From the NCBI GenBank assembly GCA_012031035.1, contig JAAUUT010000024.1:1-52909 (forward strand): 52,909 nucleotides of DNA. Direction: 5' to 3'. The notes beneath the pieces were generated by a model. It made no database searches. It saw nothing but the letters and a program-made list of their open reading frames with translations, and was not told the origin of the DNA. This document shows positions 52,411 through 52,909 of the stretch, piece by piece. Numbering within the stretch: the stretch's first letter is position 1; the number at the start of each line of letters is the position of its first letter. The stretch comes from Candidatus Altimarinota bacterium. Its GTDB lineage: Bacteria > Cyanobacteriota > Cyanobacteriia > Cyanobacteriales > Microcystaceae. Position numbers and translations under genes: made by a program.

Positions 52411-52909
52411 AAAGATTAATATTCCGAAATTATTACCTCTGCTGTTTGTCAGTTGGGAGAGTCGGTTTTAACAGTTACTAACGTTCGGTGACCTATGACT
52501 TAGCTTAGTGCCCGATCGCTGATTCAGACGCTCTCCCCGTACTGATATTTTTATAGGTAACGAGATCGCTTAAACGCAACATCAAAGGCGATCGCGCTAT
52601 AGGATTAATTTTTTTACAATTATTTAGCTGTCCATACAGATATCTTTAAAAAATACTTGAGTATTTTCACGGATTTTTTCTAACTTGTTGGAATTTTCAA
52701 AAGTTTTTTTGAGGGCAATTACTGAGGATTTCTCGTAATAACTAAGACATAATTGAGATTATTAGAACTAAACAAACTCACGAGAGCACATCTTAAAAAA
52801 AAGATGAATGTTTGACTAAAAACTTAATTATTGCTCTCGTATTATCTCGCTTATAGATATGGAATGCAATCTTGCTTAAGCTCCGATTCAATTAAAGGAC
52901 TTCAATCGG
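52411..52909. other. Terminal 499 bases, non-coding as far as visible
   Basis: No ORF or known RNA is seen from psbN to the window edge. The region is AT-rich and contains a nested inverted repeat at 52780-52840. The remainder shows nothing I can support. Confidence 0.5.
52780..52840. repeat. Nested inverted repeat, possible structured RNA or element end
   Basis: ACGAGAGCA at 52780-52788 is complementary to TGCTCTCGT at 52832-52840. Directly inside the left arm CATCTT (52789-52794) pairs with AAGATG (52801-52806) across six A. The outer and inner left arms are contiguous, so RNA could form a two-stem structure of 61 bases. No coding frame covers it. Confidence 0.5.

Overview
The window is a stretch of cyanobacterial chromosome. 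Evidence: the photosystem II genes psbE-psbF-psbL-psbJ, psbH and psbN; the PSII assembly factor Ycf48 with a membrane rubredoxin; a phycobiliprotein with a CpcS-type bilin lyase; an NdhD subunit; cyanobacteria-specific families (DUF1830, CPP1-like, the DICT sensor domain, the Npun_R2821/2822 family); and very many copies of the HIP1 octamer GCGATCGC. I cannot name the species from this sequence.

Left part (1-10.6 kb), all on the plus strand: an organosulfur uptake and desulfonation cluster. It has a probable transposase tail next to a 5'-truncated substrate-binding protein, a first permease and ATPase, two further lipoprotein binding proteins (one frameshifted), an SsuD-type FMNH2-dependent alkanesulfonate monooxygenase, a beta-carbonic-anhydrase-like protein of the type that includes COS hydrolases, an SfnB/DszC-type acyl-CoA-dehydrogenase-fold oxidoreductase, and a second permease and ATPase. 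Taken together the cluster looks like a sulfur-scavenging island.

Middle-left (10.6-21.7 kb), mostly minus strand: a tRNA-Cys, two paired nucleotide-sugar-transferase-like paralogues, a CHAT-protease/TPR protein directly behind a filamentous-hemagglutinin-type (two-partner secretion) exoprotein, two small paralogues with a fibronectin-III-like segment, and an RTX-type calcium-binding protein. A roughly 105-bp direct repeat lies upstream of both small paralogues. A remnant of a second CHAT gene lies beside the sulfur cluster.

Centre (22-38.5 kb): housekeeping and signalling genes. These are mazG (frameshifted), lepB, ndhD with a clear terminator, a pentapeptide protein, a DUF1830 protein translationally coupled to a DICT-GAF histidine kinase, a membrane protein, a zinc deacylase coupled to era, a CheA-like hybrid kinase without a visible HPt domain but with two receiver domains (frameshifted), a surface-type membrane protein, and a kinase/OmpR-regulator pair (regulator frameshifted near its end).

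Right part (38.6-52.9 kb): a PEP-CTERM remnant and a PEP-CTERM GDSL esterase; the rubA-ycf48-psbEFLJ cluster; an SRPBCC protein; a ClC channel with CBS domains; a DUF2301 membrane protein; a CpcS-type lyase beside an unusual allophycocyanin-like protein (frameshifted); a HEAT-repeat protein; a HAD hydrolase; a CPP1-like J-domain membrane protein; an OmpR regulator; tatA; and divergent psbH and psbN.

At least five genes are interrupted by single-base indels, four of them in short or long homopolymers. The breaks join perfectly to family-typical sequence when one base is restored, so read or assembly error is at least as likely as real pseudogenisation.
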